DNA of 64,000 bases from Larkinella punicea (GCF_003334855.1 NZ_QOWE01000011.1:1-64000); one strand, 5' to 3'. Counted from the first letter of the stretch, positions 25,805-35,022 are shown. Notes: generated from the sequence alone by a model not told the origin. Translations and numbers: made by a program.

Positions 25805-27205
25805 ATGGAATCTCAAAAATACCCCGCCTTTAAACAACCGTCATTCACCGGTTTGATCGGTGTTTCCCAGACGGACATAACCCCGCCAGTGGGGATTTAC
25901 GCCCGCAACTGGGGAGCCGCCACGCACGAAGCCGCCGAGGGCATTCACCGGCCGCTGATGCTGACCTGCGTGACGTTTCAAACCACCAGCGAAGCCGAAC
26001 CGCTCGTGTTGATCGGCGCGGATCTGGGCTGGTGGCGCAGTTCCGACGACGAACGGTTTTTGCGGAACGGGATTCTGGAAGCCGTGTCGCTCGATCCGTC
26101 GCGACTGATGTTTTGCCTGTCGCACACCCACGCTGGCCCCAGCCTCAGCCGCGATGACGCGTCAAAACAGGGCGGTCACCTCGTGGAACCGTACCTCCGG
26201 TTTATTCAGACGAATGCGATTCAGGCCATTCAAACGGCGTTGTCCAACGCAGAACCGGCCACGCTGACCTGGAGTTATGGGAAATGCAATCTAGCCAGCA
26301 ACCGGGATTTGCCGGACGCCGATAAAGACCGGTTTATCTGCGGTTGGAACCCTGAAAAAGATGCTGATGATACGCTGCTTGTCGGACAAATCGCCAATGA
26401 GCAGGGCCAAACGCTGGGAACCCTCGTCAATTATGCCTGCCATCCGACAACACTAGCCTGGGAAAACCGCCTGATTTCGCCCGACTACATTGGTGCGCTG
26501 CGCGAAGTGGTGGAGAAGACCACCGACGCACCGATGTTGTTTCTGCTGGGTGCCTGCGGGGAGTTGGCTCCGCGCGAGCAATACGTCGGCGATGTCAGCA
26601 TTGCCGATGCCTACGGACGGCAGTTGGGCTATGCGGTTTTGTCTACATTGGAAGCGATTTTACCACCCCAAAAACAGCTTTCGTTTGCCGGTATCGTTGA
26701 GTCGGGTGCCCCTCTGGCGGTCTGGAAAAAAGAGCCTTATGAGCCCTCCACGGCCCTTTCGGTTGAGATGATCGAGGTTGAGTTGCCGTTGAAACAGTTG
26801 CCGTCATTGGCGGAAATCGAAACGGAATGGGCCGAATGTCAGGACAATGTGCTGAAGGAACGCATCTGGCGAAGACGCGGCATCCGGAAAACCGTCGGCG
26901 ATGGCGACACGACCCACATGCCGCTTTGGGTCTGGCGGCTAGGCGATTCTTTTCTGGTAGGTCAACCCAACGAAGCCTATTCCGAATTCCAGCAGAAACT
27001 GCGGGCAGAACTGGCTCCGAATGCCGTCGCCGTGATGAATATTGTGAACGGTTCGACGGGCTATCTGCCCCCCGAAAATCTGTATGCCGAAGATATTTAT
27101 CCGGTCTGGCAATCGCCTTTTGAAAAAGGCTCACTGGAACTGCTGACCGAAAAAGCCATCCGTATTACCCGTTCCTTACTCCAACATGAATCTATCGACG
27201 CTTGA
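25805..27205 (+). CDS. Neutral/alkaline non-lysosomal ceramidase-like hydrolase, no signal peptide
   Basis: 466 residues. Typical N-domain motifs of the neutral ceramidase family are present: GVSQTDITPPVG near residue 18, LVLIGADLGWW near 75, CLSHTHAGPS near 107 (zinc-binding His-x-His) and NYACHPTTL near 220. True ceramidases are secreted and much longer; this one lacks a signal peptide and the C-terminal domain. So it is probably a cytoplasmic zinc amidase acting on another N-acyl or amide compound. Its end overlaps the next gene by 20 bases, showing translational coupling to the symporter. Confidence 0.75.
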   Translation: MESQKYPAFKQPSFTGLIGVSQTDITPPVGIYARNWGAATHEAAEGIHRPLMLTCVTFQTTSEAEPLVLIGADLGWWRSSDDERFLRNGILEAVSLDPSRLMFCLSHTHAGPSLSRDDASKQGGHLVEPYLRFIQTNAIQAIQTALSNAEPATLTWSYGKCNLASNRDLPDADKDRFICGWNPEKDADDTLLVGQIANEQGQTLGTLVNYACHPTTLAWENRLISPDYIGALREVVEKTTDAPMLFLLGACGELAPREQYVGDVSIADAYGRQLGYAVLSTLEAILPPQKQLSFAGIVESGAPLAVWKKEPYEPSTALSVEMIEVELPLKQLPSLAEIETEWAECQDNVLKERIWRRRGIRKTVGDGDTTHMPLWVWRLGDSFLVGQPNEAYSEFQQKLRAELAPNAVAVMNIVNGSTGYLPPENLYAEDIYPVWQSPFEKGSLELLTEKAIRITRSLLQHESIDA

Positions 27206-28751
27206 CCTGATTATTTTTGGCGTTTACATTCTGGGCGTTATTTCATTGGGCATTTATGCCTCCCGCAAGGGCAAACAAACCAAGCGTGATTATTTTCTGG
27301 CGGGCGACAAACTGCCCTGGTGGATGATCGGCGGCAGCATCATTGCTTCCAACATCAGCAGCCACCATTTGGTCGGCGCGATGGGCGTGGCCTACAGCCG
27401 GGGGTTTGTCGCCATTGCGATGGAGTGGGGGGCTATCCTGATCGGTTTCAACGCCTTGCTCTGGATTTTTCTCCCATTTTACATCCGCAACGGTTTTTAT
27501 ACGATCCCCGAATTTTTACAAAAACGATTCGGCGCGGCCGCCCGAACCACCTACGCCACGCTGATTTTATTGACCTACGTTTTCGTGGAAATTGCGGCTG
27601 TTCTGTATCTGGGTGCGCTTTCCCTGCACTCGCTTTTGGGAATTCCAGTCATTGCCAGCATCCTGGTGCTGGCGGTATTTACGGGTATCTACACCATCGC
27701 GGGCGGTTTAAGGGCGGTGATCTGGACCGAAATGCTGCAACTAATCGTGCTCGTGCTGGGCGGGGTGGCGCTGACGGTTGCCACGGTCAACGCGGCTGGT
27801 GGGATTGATGCCGTCATGGAAACGTCCAAAGACTGGGATCTCATTCTGCCCGCCAACGACCCGGATTTTCCGTGGACCATGTACCTGGGCGGCACGTTGT
27901 GCATCAGTATTTTCTACTGTGCGACCAACCAGTTTATCGTTCAGCGGGTGCTGGCCGCCAAAAACGAGTGGCACGCACGGATGGGCGTCGTCTTTGGCGA
28001 TTACCTGAAATTTCTCATTCCGATCATCATTACGGTTCCTGCGCTGGTGGCTCCCAAACTATTTCCGAACCTCGAAAAACCGGATCTGCTCTTTCCGACG
28101 CTGGTCGAGAACCTGCTCCCGGCGGGCTTGGTCGGGCTGGTGATGGCGGGTCTGATTTCGGCGGTGATGTCGCACCTATCCGGGGCCATCAACTCCTGCA
28201 CCACGATTCTGACGGTGGATGTGTACCTGACCTATTTTCGAAAAGATGCGTCGGACGCCCAGGCGGTGCGGTTTGGGCGAATTGCCGGGGCAACAATCAT
28301 CGTGCTGGGCATTCTCTGCACGGGTTTGTTCATGACCCAGTCCGACAAACCGGTTTTTCTGTATCTCATGAATGCCTACGGGTTGTTCACCCCCGGCATT
28401 GCGGTGATGTTTCTGCTCGGTATTCTCTGGAAACGTACCACCCACGCGGGTGCCTTAACCGCTGGTATTCTGACCATTCCGCTTTCCATTGCCCTCGAAA
28501 TGATCTTCCCGACCATGCCGTTTTTCAACCGCACCGGCATCGTGTTCTGGACCTGCATGTTGCTCTGCGTGCTCGTCAGTCTGGTAACAAAACCCAAGCC
28601 CGAAGCCGAACTGGTGGGCCTGATCTGGAACAAGGAGAGCCTTTCACTGCTCCCCGCCGAACGCGACCAGCAACGCGGTTTGCGAAATCCTTTTATCTGG
28701 TGGGCGATAGTTACCGCGATGGTTCTGTACTTTTACATCCGGTATGCTTAG
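27186..28751 (+). CDS. Sodium:solute symporter (SSS family)
   Basis: 521 residues, about 13-14 membrane helices. SSS-typical features: YILGVISLGIYASRKGKQTKRDYFLAG at the N-terminus, SNISSHHLVGAMGVAYSRG, GGLRAVIWTEMLQ, and MSHLSGAINSCTTILTVD around the Na2 site. It couples Na+ to uptake of a sugar, sugar acid or similar solute. It is the second inner-membrane importer of the operon, so the cell may take up two products of periplasmic processing. Confidence 0.92.
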   Translation: MNLSTLDLIIFGVYILGVISLGIYASRKGKQTKRDYFLAGDKLPWWMIGGSIIASNISSHHLVGAMGVAYSRGFVAIAMEWGAILIGFNALLWIFLPFYIRNGFYTIPEFLQKRFGAAARTTYATLILLTYVFVEIAAVLYLGALSLHSLLGIPVIASILVLAVFTGIYTIAGGLRAVIWTEMLQLIVLVLGGVALTVATVNAAGGIDAVMETSKDWDLILPANDPDFPWTMYLGGTLCISIFYCATNQFIVQRVLAAKNEWHARMGVVFGDYLKFLIPIIITVPALVAPKLFPNLEKPDLLFPTLVENLLPAGLVGLVMAGLISAVMSHLSGAINSCTTILTVDVYLTYFRKDASDAQAVRFGRIAGATIIVLGILCTGLFMTQSDKPVFLYLMNAYGLFTPGIAVMFLLGILWKRTTHAGALTAGILTIPLSIALEMIFPTMPFFNRTGIVFWTCMLLCVLVSLVTKPKPEAELVGLIWNKESLSLLPAERDQQRGLRNPFIWWAIVTAMVLYFYIRYA

Positions 28752-28818
28752 CCCCCCAACCCCCTAAAGGGGGCTTAGTGAAGCCATTTTTAAGCCCCCT
28801 TTAGGGGGTTGGGGGCTA
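28749..28818. repeat. Palindromic repeat, CCCCCTAAAGGGGG family (copy 3)
   Basis: AACCCCCTAAAGGGGGCTTA (28758-28777) pairs perfectly with 28791-28810, and TAGCCCCCC outside pairs with GGGGGCTA with one bulged C. It overlaps the stop codon of the symporter gene and precedes the SMP-30 gene by 12 bases. Confidence 0.85.
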
Positions 28819-28830
28819 AATAGAAGTAAA

Positions 28831-29709
28831 ATGAATCAGAACAACTGGGAAATTGTATTGGAACATTCCTGCCAGTTGGGCGAAGGCCCGGTTTGGGATG
28901 CGGAAAAGCAACGAATTTTATGGGTGGACATTCTGCCGGGCGAAATCCATTCCTTCGATCCGGTCAGCAGAGAACACTGGGTTTTTAAAACCGGGCAGAT
29001 GGTGGGAGCTATTGCCATTCAACCTTCCGGCGATTTGATTGCCGCGCTTCAGCACGGTTTTCATGCCATTTCGCTGGAAAATGAAACCGTCGTTCCCATT
29101 GCCGATCCGGAAGTTCATCTGCCCGGAAACCGCTTCAACGACGGAAAATGCGACCCCGCCGGGCGGTTTTGGGCGGGAACCATGTCGATTACCGACGAAC
29201 CCGGTGCCGGAGCGTTGTACATGCTGGATCAAAATCATTCGGTTTCGGTGAAGGTCGACAATGTCACCTGTTCCAACGGGTTGGCGTGGAGCCTCGACCA
29301 CCGGCTGCTGTACTACATCGACTCGCCAACCCGGCAGGTGGTGGCCTACGACTATGACGTACACACCGGTACGATTACCAATAAGCGGGTGGTCATTCAG
29401 TTTGAGGAAGCAGACGGTTTTCCGGATGGCATGACCATCGACGAAAAAGGTATGCTCTGGATTGCCCTGTGGGACGGCTGGAAGGTGGTTCGGTGCAACC
29501 CCAACACCGGCGAACGGCTTCAGCAGATCGACCTGCCTGCCGCCCGGATTACGTCCTGTACCTTCGGGGGCGCGTCGCTGGACGATTTGTACATCACCTC
29601 TGCCAAAACCGGATTAAGTCAGCAGGAACTGGCCGAACAACCGCTGGCGGGCTATCTGTTCGTGGTCAAAAACACCGGCATCAAAGGCGTAGGCACCCCG
29701 GAACTCTGA
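28831..29709 (+). CDS. SMP-30/gluconolactonase family lactonase
   Basis: 292 residues, six-bladed beta-propeller. Metal-binding motifs: GEGPVWDAEKQRILWVDI (Glu near residue 18), NRFNDGKCDPAGRFWAGTM (Asn near 105), CSNGLAWS (Asn near 150) and DGFPDGMTIDEKGMLW (Asp near 200). It opens a sugar lactone to the acid, which fits an upstream oxidoreductase and a downstream acid-sugar dehydratase. It is the last gene of the run; no terminator is visible directly after it. Confidence 0.92.
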   Translation: MNQNNWEIVLEHSCQLGEGPVWDAEKQRILWVDILPGEIHSFDPVSREHWVFKTGQMVGAIAIQPSGDLIAALQHGFHAISLENETVVPIADPEVHLPGNRFNDGKCDPAGRFWAGTMSITDEPGAGALYMLDQNHSVSVKVDNVTCSNGLAWSLDHRLLYYIDSPTRQVVAYDYDVHTGTITNKRVVIQFEEADGFPDGMTIDEKGMLWIALWDGWKVVRCNPNTGERLQQIDLPAARITSCTFGGASLDDLYITSAKTGLSQQELAEQPLAGYLFVVKNTGIKGVGTPEL

Positions 29710-29842
29710 TTCGTGGGTTGTGCTTATTAATAGATTCTTCTACGTGAATGGGGTTGAACTGCAACTTAGCCGTAATCGATTGGGCGGCTAACGGGACGGG
29801 GAAGAGTGCTCCTACCAAAAGAACCAACTGATTGAAGGTCAT
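29681..29842 (-). pseudogene. Truncated leader of a secreted protein (remnant)
   Basis: On the minus strand an ATG at 29842 opens a 53-residue frame. It begins MTFNQLVLLVGALFPVPLAAQ, a convincing signal peptide with cleavage after AAQ. It then runs about 30 residues and stops inside the 3' end of the SMP-30 gene. It looks like the N-terminus of an exported protein whose body has been lost. A real small secreted peptide is possible. Confidence 0.3.
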
Positions 29843-29956
29843 CTTACTTTTTGCTAAAACGGCGTTCTATACTGAGATGGATAGGGGTACGTTGAGCGTT
29901 GTCAGGATGCCGTTAGGCATCAGATGTTTGTAGCTGAGGTCTTGTGTTTTTGCACT

Positions 29957-29987
29957 GCCTGCCGTAGGTAGGCTACCTACGGCAGGC
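29957..29987. repeat. Short perfect palindrome (GCCTGCCGTAGGTA) in the gap after the large operon
   Basis: GCCTGCCGTAGGTA (29957-29970) and TACCTACGGCAGGC (29974-29987) form a 14-bp hairpin with a 3-base loop. It has no T-run. About 45 bases before it is ATGCCGTTAGGCAT, another small palindrome (near 29908). The 345-base gap 29710-30054 otherwise holds only the truncated leader frame. Confidence 0.7.
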
Positions 29988-30054
29988 GGTTGACCATCAG
30001 GTCATTGTTCTATAGACATTCCGTCTCTATGAGACGATATGATCCAGAACGTCA

Positions 30055-30711
30055 TTACACCTCCGAAATCGTAACCGCTTCTTTCGGATAATCACCGGTT
30101 TTGTAAATCTCGACCATAAACCGGGCGACGTTGGAGCGGCTGATGGTCAGGTTGGGTTTCGGCTCATTGTTAATCGTAATCCGGACTTGTCTCGGCTTCT
30201 TTGAATTCGTCAGCCCGACGGGGCGAACCGCCGTCCAGTCGCTCAGCGAAGCCGCCAATAGCTGCTCCTGACGCTCGTGATCGCGGTAGGCGACGCCCAC
30301 GTTGCTGTAGTTGATGAAAAAGCGGAACCAGGCGGGAATGTCTTTTTTGGTTTCGTTGACGCCCCAGGCAGTGGTGACAATGATGCGTTTGATGTGCAAT
30401 TCGTTGGCGACTTCCAGCACGTTGCGCATCGTGCTGGAGAGAAAGTCCTTCGGCGTTCGCAAACTGCTCCACGGAAAATCGGAGGTTCGGGAGATGTTGA
30501 GGGTACTCAAAACCGCATCACAGCCGAGCATGGCGAGCCGGAGCGCCGTTCGGTCGAGCTTCTTGCTTTCGAACAGCTTGAGGTTGCGGGAGGTTATTTT
30601 TACTTTATCGATATCCCGAACCAGCGCGTGAACGGAAATACCGGCTTTCAACGCCTGATCGAGCAATTCTTTTCCCGTGCGACCCGTAGCACCCAAGATC
30701 AATATTTTCAT
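30055..30711 (-). CDS. NAD(P)H-binding NmrA/atypical SDR-like protein
   Basis: 218 residues with an N-terminal Rossmann motif LILGATGRTGKELL and a conserved IKRIIVTTAWGVNETK region. There is no classical Tyr-x-x-x-Lys. Relatives are NADPH-dependent reductases or redox sensors such as flavin reductase and NmrA-like proteins. It is downstream of the L31 gene on the same strand but separated from it by a strong terminator, so it is probably a separate transcript. Confidence 0.8.
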   Translation of the reverse strand: MKILILGATGRTGKELLDQALKAGISVHALVRDIDKVKITSRNLKLFESKKLDRTALRLAMLGCDAVLSTLNISRTSDFPWSSLRTPKDFLSSTMRNVLEVANELHIKRIIVTTAWGVNETKKDIPAWFRFFINYSNVGVAYRDHERQEQLLAASLSDWTAVRPVGLTNSKKPRQVRITINNEPKPNLTISRSNVARFMVEIYKTGDYPKEAVTISEV

Positions 30712-30741
30712 CGTACTGCTAAGTTACACGTAAAGAAAACG

Positions 30742-30779
30742 AAAAAGCCGCCATCAGAAGGGTCTGATGGCGGCTTTTT
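30742..30779. terminator. Strong bidirectional intrinsic terminator
   Basis: AAAAAGCCGCCATCAGA (30742-30758) and TCTGATGGCGGCTTTTT (30763-30779) form a 17-bp stem with a 4-base loop, with T-runs in both directions. It follows the L31 gene on the minus strand. Confidence 0.9.
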
Positions 30780-30794
30780 CAGGTGTCGATAGGA

Positions 30795-31037
30795 TTACTT
30801 CTTACCGTACCGTTTCAGGAATTTATCAACGCGACCCGCAGTGTCGAGCAGAACGTTCTTGCCGGTATAAAACGGGTGTGATTCCGAACTTACTTCGACT
30901 TTCACAACCGGGTAGGTGTTGCCTTCGAATTCGATGGTTTCCTTCGTTTGAATGGTCGAGCGACTCAGGAATTTGTGATCGCTGGTCAGATCCCAGAATA
31001 CGACGTCTCTATATTCCGGATGGATGCCTTTTTTCAT
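30795..31037 (-). CDS. rpmE2: 50S ribosomal protein L31 type B
   Basis: 80 residues, typical of the longer type B L31 ([48 protein letters not shown]). The zinc-binding Cys residues of type A L31 are absent, so this is the zinc-free form. It is a bridge protein of the large subunit. It has its own promoter (31124-31154) and terminator (30742-30779). Confidence 0.97.
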   Translation of the reverse strand: MKKGIHPEYRDVVFWDLTSDHKFLSRSTIQTKETIEFEGNTYPVVKVEVSSESHPFYTGKNVLLDTAGRVDKFLKRYGKK

Positions 31038-31123
31038 GACAATGGTAATATTATAAAATAAATCAGTTCTGGAACGGTCTCACCACCAGCACAGTTAGGA
31101 CGTGTCGGTAGATTTAAGGAGTG

Positions 31124-31154
31124 CAAAGGTAAAGAGTTTCCGACTGGATTCCAA
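31124..31154 (-). promoter_or_regulatory. Promoter of the L31 gene
   Basis: On the minus strand TTG (31152-31154), 20 bases, then TACCTTTG (31124-31131): an exact match to the Bacteroidota housekeeping consensus. It leaves a leader of about 80 bases, which could allow autogenous control; no known L31 leader motif was recognised. Confidence 0.75.
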
Positions 31155-31314
31155 CCACTTCGCTCGCTTTTGTTTAAATCAAAAAAAGTATGTTACTCTT
31201 GATTGAATTTTTAGTGCTTTTTCGGTAATTTGGGTAACAATTCAGTAACAATCAGAGTTTTAGCACAGGGTCTATACCGTTCGCTAATTTTAGCCTATCA
31301 ACTTTTTTAGACCC

Positions 31315-31322
31315 TATTTTTG
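31315..31322 (+). promoter_or_regulatory. Candidate -7 box in the long nrdA leader region
   Basis: TATTTTTG fits the -7 consensus but has no clear -33 TTG. The stretch 31155-31519 before nrdA contains no gene. It may contain regulatory sequence, since a leader of about 190 bases would follow this box. I could not make out a convincing NrdR box pair or cobalamin riboswitch. Confidence 0.3.
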
Positions 31323-31519
31323 GTAGGCTTTCGATAAGTTATTCTGCGTAAGGTCTTAACAGTTTCTTAATACAGCCACCTGTTTTAATAATTCCAAGTT
31401 CGCAGAGCACGAGTGAACATTCCGCTTTGCTTTGTTGTAGTACTGCTTAGTACCTTTAAGCAATCAACCGAGAGGCATCATACTCTATATATCTACTTTA
31501 CAACATTCCATATCATATT

Positions 31520-33979
31520 ATGTACGTACTCAAGCGTGACGGCCGCAGGGAATCGGTCAAGCTAGACAAAATCACCGCCCGGATCGAAAAACTCTGTTAC
31601 GGTTTAGATCCGGCCTACGTTCAGCCGATCGAAGTATCGATGAAGGTGGTGAACGGGATCTACGACGGCGTCAAAACGACGGAACTGGACAATCTGGCGG
31701 CTGAGACAGCGGCTTCGATGACCACCCGCCACCCGGATTACGCGATTCTGGCCGCCCGCATGGCGATCTCCAACCTGCACAAAGAAACCAACAAGTCCTT
31801 CTCGGGCACCATCAAGCGGCTGTACAACTACGTTGACCCCAAAACCGGTGAAAACGCAGCCCTGATTTCGAAGGAAGTGTATGACGTGGTTCGGAAAAAT
31901 GCCGCCCTGCTTGACTCTACGATCATTTATGACCGGGATTACGGCTACGATTATTTTGGCTACAAAACGCTCGAAAAATCGTATCTGCTGAAGATGGAAG
32001 GCAAAATTGCCGAACGTCCGCAGCACATGCTGATGCGCGTGGCCGTCGGGATTCACATGGCCGACGTCGAAGCCGCCGTTGAAACCTACAACCTGTTGTC
32101 GGAAAAGTGGTTTACACACGCGACGCCGACGCTGTTCAACGCCGGAACGCCGAAACCGCAGATGTCGAGCTGCTTCCTGTTGTCGATGAAAGACGACAGC
32201 ATCGAGGGCATTTACGACACCCTGAAACAAACCGCCAAGATTTCGCAGTCGGCGGGCGGTATTGGTCTGAGCATTCACAACATCCGCGCAACAGGTACGT
32301 ATATTAAAGGAACGAACGGAACGTCGAACGGGATTATCCCGATGCTCCGCGTGTTCAACGATACGGCCCGCTACGTCGATCAGGGCGGTGGAAAGCGCAA
32401 AGGTTCCTTTGCGGTTTATCTGGAACCCTGGCACGCCGATATTTTTGATTTCCTGCAACTGAAGAAAAACCACGGCAAGGAAGAAAACCGCGCCCGTGAC
32501 CTGTTCTACGCCCTCTGGGTGCCGGATTTGTTCATGAAACGCGTGGAAGACAACGACGTCTGGTCGCTGATGTGCCCACACGAATGCCCCGGCCTGGCAG
32601 ATACCCACGGTGAGGCTTTTGTGGAACTCTACGAACAATACGAGCGCGAAGGCCGGTATCGTCGGCAGGTGAAAGCGCAGGATCTGTGGTACGAAATTCT
32701 GGAATCGCAAACCGAAACCGGAACGCCGTACATGCTGTTCAAGGATGCGGCCAATGCCAAATCGAACCAGAAAAACCTGGGTACGATCAGGTCGTCGAAC
32801 CTTTGCACCGAGATCATCGAGTACACGGCGCCGGACGAAGTGGCGGTTTGTAACCTGGCGTCGATTGCGTTGCCGAAGTACATTGTGAAAGGGGCCGACG
32901 GAATTTCGCGTTTCGATCACCAGAAACTGTACGAGATCACGCGGGTTGCGACCAAGAACCTCAACAAAATCATCGACATCAACTATTATCCGGTTGAAGA
33001 AGCCCGTCGGTCGAACATGCGCCACCGCCCCATCGGACTGGGCGTTCAGGGGCTGGCCGATGCGTTCATTATGCTGCGGATGCCGTTTGAATCGGAGGAA
33101 GCGAAGCAGTTGAACAAGGATATTTTTGAGACGATTTACTTTGCCGCCATGACGGCGTCGATGGAACTGGCGAAAGTGAACGGCCCGTATGAAACCTGGA
33201 AAGGCTCGCCGATTTCGCAGGGCATCTTCCAGTTCGATATGTGGGGTGTTACGCCGGATTCGGGTCGCTGGGATTGGGAGTCGCTGCGGAAAGAAGTGGT
33301 TCAGCACGGGGTTCGGAACTCGCTGCTGCTGGCACCGATGCCAACGGCTTCGACCAGCCAGATTCTGGGCAACAACGAATGTTTTGAACCGTTTACGTCC
33401 AATATTTACGTCCGTCGTGTGTTGTCGGGTGAGTTCGTGGTGGTCAACAAGTATTTGCTGCGCGACCTCGTGAAACTCGGCATGTGGAACGACCGGATGA
33501 AAAACATGCTGATTGCCGCCAACGGCTCGGTGCAGAACATTCCGGGTATTCCGCAGAACATCAAGGAGTTGTATAAAACCGTTTGGGAGATCAAGCAGAA
33601 AACCGTCATCGACATGGCTGCCGACCGGGGTGCGTTCATCTGCCAGTCGCAGTCGCTGAACATTCACATGGTGGATGCCAACTTCGGCAAGCTGACGTCG
33701 ATGCACTTCCACGCCTGGAAGCGCGGACTGAAAACCGGGATGTATTACCTCCGCACGAAAGCCGCTGCCGACGCCATCCAGTTTACGGTGGAGAAGCAGG
33801 CCGAGTCGCAACTGCAACCGGTGTTGGCCGAAACGATGGAAAAACCGTTGAACTACGAAAAATACGCCCAGGAAGGAGCAGCCGCTCATCCGCAACTGGT
33901 CAGCGACGCCGAAACCGCCTATGCCGCGATGGTGTGTTCGATTGACAACAAGGATGATTGTGAGGCTTGTGGGTCGTAA
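31520..33979 (+). CDS. nrdA: Class I ribonucleoside-diphosphate reductase, alpha subunit
   Basis: 819 residues. The N-terminal 95 residues are an ATP-cone ([17 protein letters not shown]) for allosteric activity control. The catalytic barrel shows SSCFLLSM (active-site Cys), NLCTEI (Asn, thiyl Cys and Glu) and VAVCNLASI (second active-site Cys). The C-terminus ends in CEACGS (Cys814 and Cys817), the swinging reductant pair served by thioredoxin. It reduces ribonucleotides to deoxyribonucleotides and needs an NrdB radical subunit, which is not in this window. It is transcribed alone and ended by a strong terminator. Confidence 0.96.
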   Translation: MYVLKRDGRRESVKLDKITARIEKLCYGLDPAYVQPIEVSMKVVNGIYDGVKTTELDNLAAETAASMTTRHPDYAILAARMAISNLHKETNKSFSGTIKRLYNYVDPKTGENAALISKEVYDVVRKNAALLDSTIIYDRDYGYDYFGYKTLEKSYLLKMEGKIAERPQHMLMRVAVGIHMADVEAAVETYNLLSEKWFTHATPTLFNAGTPKPQMSSCFLLSMKDDSIEGIYDTLKQTAKISQSAGGIGLSIHNIRATGTYIKGTNGTSNGIIPMLRVFNDTARYVDQGGGKRKGSFAVYLEPWHADIFDFLQLKKNHGKEENRARDLFYALWVPDLFMKRVEDNDVWSLMCPHECPGLADTHGEAFVELYEQYEREGRYRRQVKAQDLWYEILESQTETGTPYMLFKDAANAKSNQKNLGTIRSSNLCTEIIEYTAPDEVAVCNLASIALPKYIVKGADGISRFDHQKLYEITRVATKNLNKIIDINYYPVEEARRSNMRHRPIGLGVQGLADAFIMLRMPFESEEAKQLNKDIFETIYFAAMTASMELAKVNGPYETWKGSPISQGIFQFDMWGVTPDSGRWDWESLRKEVVQHGVRNSLLLAPMPTASTSQILGNNECFEPFTSNIYVRRVLSGEFVVVNKYLLRDLVKLGMWNDRMKNMLIAANGSVQNIPGIPQNIKELYKTVWEIKQKTVIDMAADRGAFICQSQSLNIHMVDANFGKLTSMHFHAWKRGLKTGMYYLRTKAAADAIQFTVEKQAESQLQPVLAETMEKPLNYEKYAQEGAAAHPQLVSDAETAYAAMVCSIDNKDDCEACGS

Positions 33980-33996
33980 AATTTAACATTATAAAG

Positions 33997-34025
33997 AAAG
34001 CGCTCGACAATCGAGCGCTTTTTTT
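33997..34025 (+). terminator. Intrinsic terminator of nrdA
   Basis: AAAGCGCTCGA (33997-34007), loop CAA, TCGAGCGCTTT (34011-34021) and then a T-run. It begins 18 bases after the stop codon. Confidence 0.92.
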
Positions 34026-34154
34026 ATGCCTAATTGTTTGTTTTTAAATTAAAATTTTTTGAATAATGGCTAAAAAAAGAGATAAATAATTGACTTTTTA
34101 ATTTGTTTTTACTATCTATATAATTGATAATTTTCGTAACAAAATAAGTTAATT

Positions 34155-34991
34155 ATGTTTAGTAACAGAAGGTTAGAAGAAAGGAAAAGTGCATTAGAAA
34201 AGATAAATATTTTAAAGCATAAAATCGATAAGATTAATGTTATACATTATTCATGCGAATCATTTTATCATAATAATGGAAGCACACCTCGTATTACAGA
34301 TATATGTGTAAAGAATAAAATTAATGGAAGCTCTCATGTATTTTCAATACATCTTCAAGCTCAGATAAGACGTAAAGAGTTATGTTGTTTATCAATGCAT
34401 GATTTTGACTTGTTAGAAAAAGAAATGCTTGATAGCTTCTATAAGTATGTTAAGAGCCATAAAACAGATTATTGGGTACATTGGAATATGAGAAATCCAA
34501 TCTATGGATTTGATGCTATTGCTAATAGATATAAAATCCTTGGTGGAAACCCGGTTGAGATAGAAGACCAGTTTAGATTTGATTTGAACAATTTAATGTT
34601 CGGTTTATACACTAAGGAGTTTGAGTTTAATGAACCGAAGGGGCGTATGCTGAATATAGCAGAGCGAAACAAAATAACAGTTAGAGATGCATTAACTGGC
34701 AAAGAGGAGGCAGATGCATTTGCTCAAAGAGATTATCAGAAGTTATTTATGTCCACTGCAAGAAAGGTAGAAATCATAGATATGATTACAGATTTAGTGG
34801 CAAAGGATCAACTATTAGTAAATACACCGAAATATAAGATATACGGTTTAAGTATACCTGGTATAATTGAGATGGTTAAGAATAACTGGATTTTAACATT
34901 ATTAGTATCTGTTTGTATTTACGTTTTAGGAATTATATCTGAAGATTACGTGAAAACTTTATTTAGCGAGTTTAAAATCTTCTTTAATTGA
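34155..34991 (+). CDS. Orphan protein with C-terminal membrane helix, AT-rich gene
   Basis: 278 residues, not assigned to a named family. The soluble part has a block KTDYWVHWNMRNPIYGFD (about residues 101-118) followed by AIANRYKILGGNP. A second block is GKEEADAFAQRDY near 190. Near the C-terminus NNWILTLLVSVCIYVLGII forms one transmembrane helix. The gene is clearly more AT-rich than its surroundings and uses AT-rich codons (many AAA, ATA, TTA), which suggests horizontal transfer. A soluble sensor or enzyme domain tethered by one helix, next to a toxin-antitoxin pair, fits a defence-type role, but this is speculation. Confidence 0.75.
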   Translation: MFSNRRLEERKSALEKINILKHKIDKINVIHYSCESFYHNNGSTPRITDICVKNKINGSSHVFSIHLQAQIRRKELCCLSMHDFDLLEKEMLDSFYKYVKSHKTDYWVHWNMRNPIYGFDAIANRYKILGGNPVEIEDQFRFDLNNLMFGLYTKEFEFNEPKGRMLNIAERNKITVRDALTGKEEADAFAQRDYQKLFMSTARKVEIIDMITDLVAKDQLLVNTPKYKIYGLSIPGIIEMVKNNWILTLLVSVCIYVLGIISEDYVKTLFSEFKIFFN

Positions 34992-35022
34992 TTAAAATTA
35001 TCAGAGGAGCAAAGATATTATA

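Noticed and set aside
31481-31495. CTCTATATATCT as a possible NrdR box before nrdA
   Set aside because: Only a partial match to the NrdR consensus, and no second box at the required spacing was found.
31604-33895. 763-residue open frame on the minus strand across nrdA
   Set aside because: It is entirely antisense to a full-length, motif-complete NrdA. Its composition (many Arg, His, Val, Phe) is what reverse reading of GC-skewed codons gives, and no domain is recognisable.
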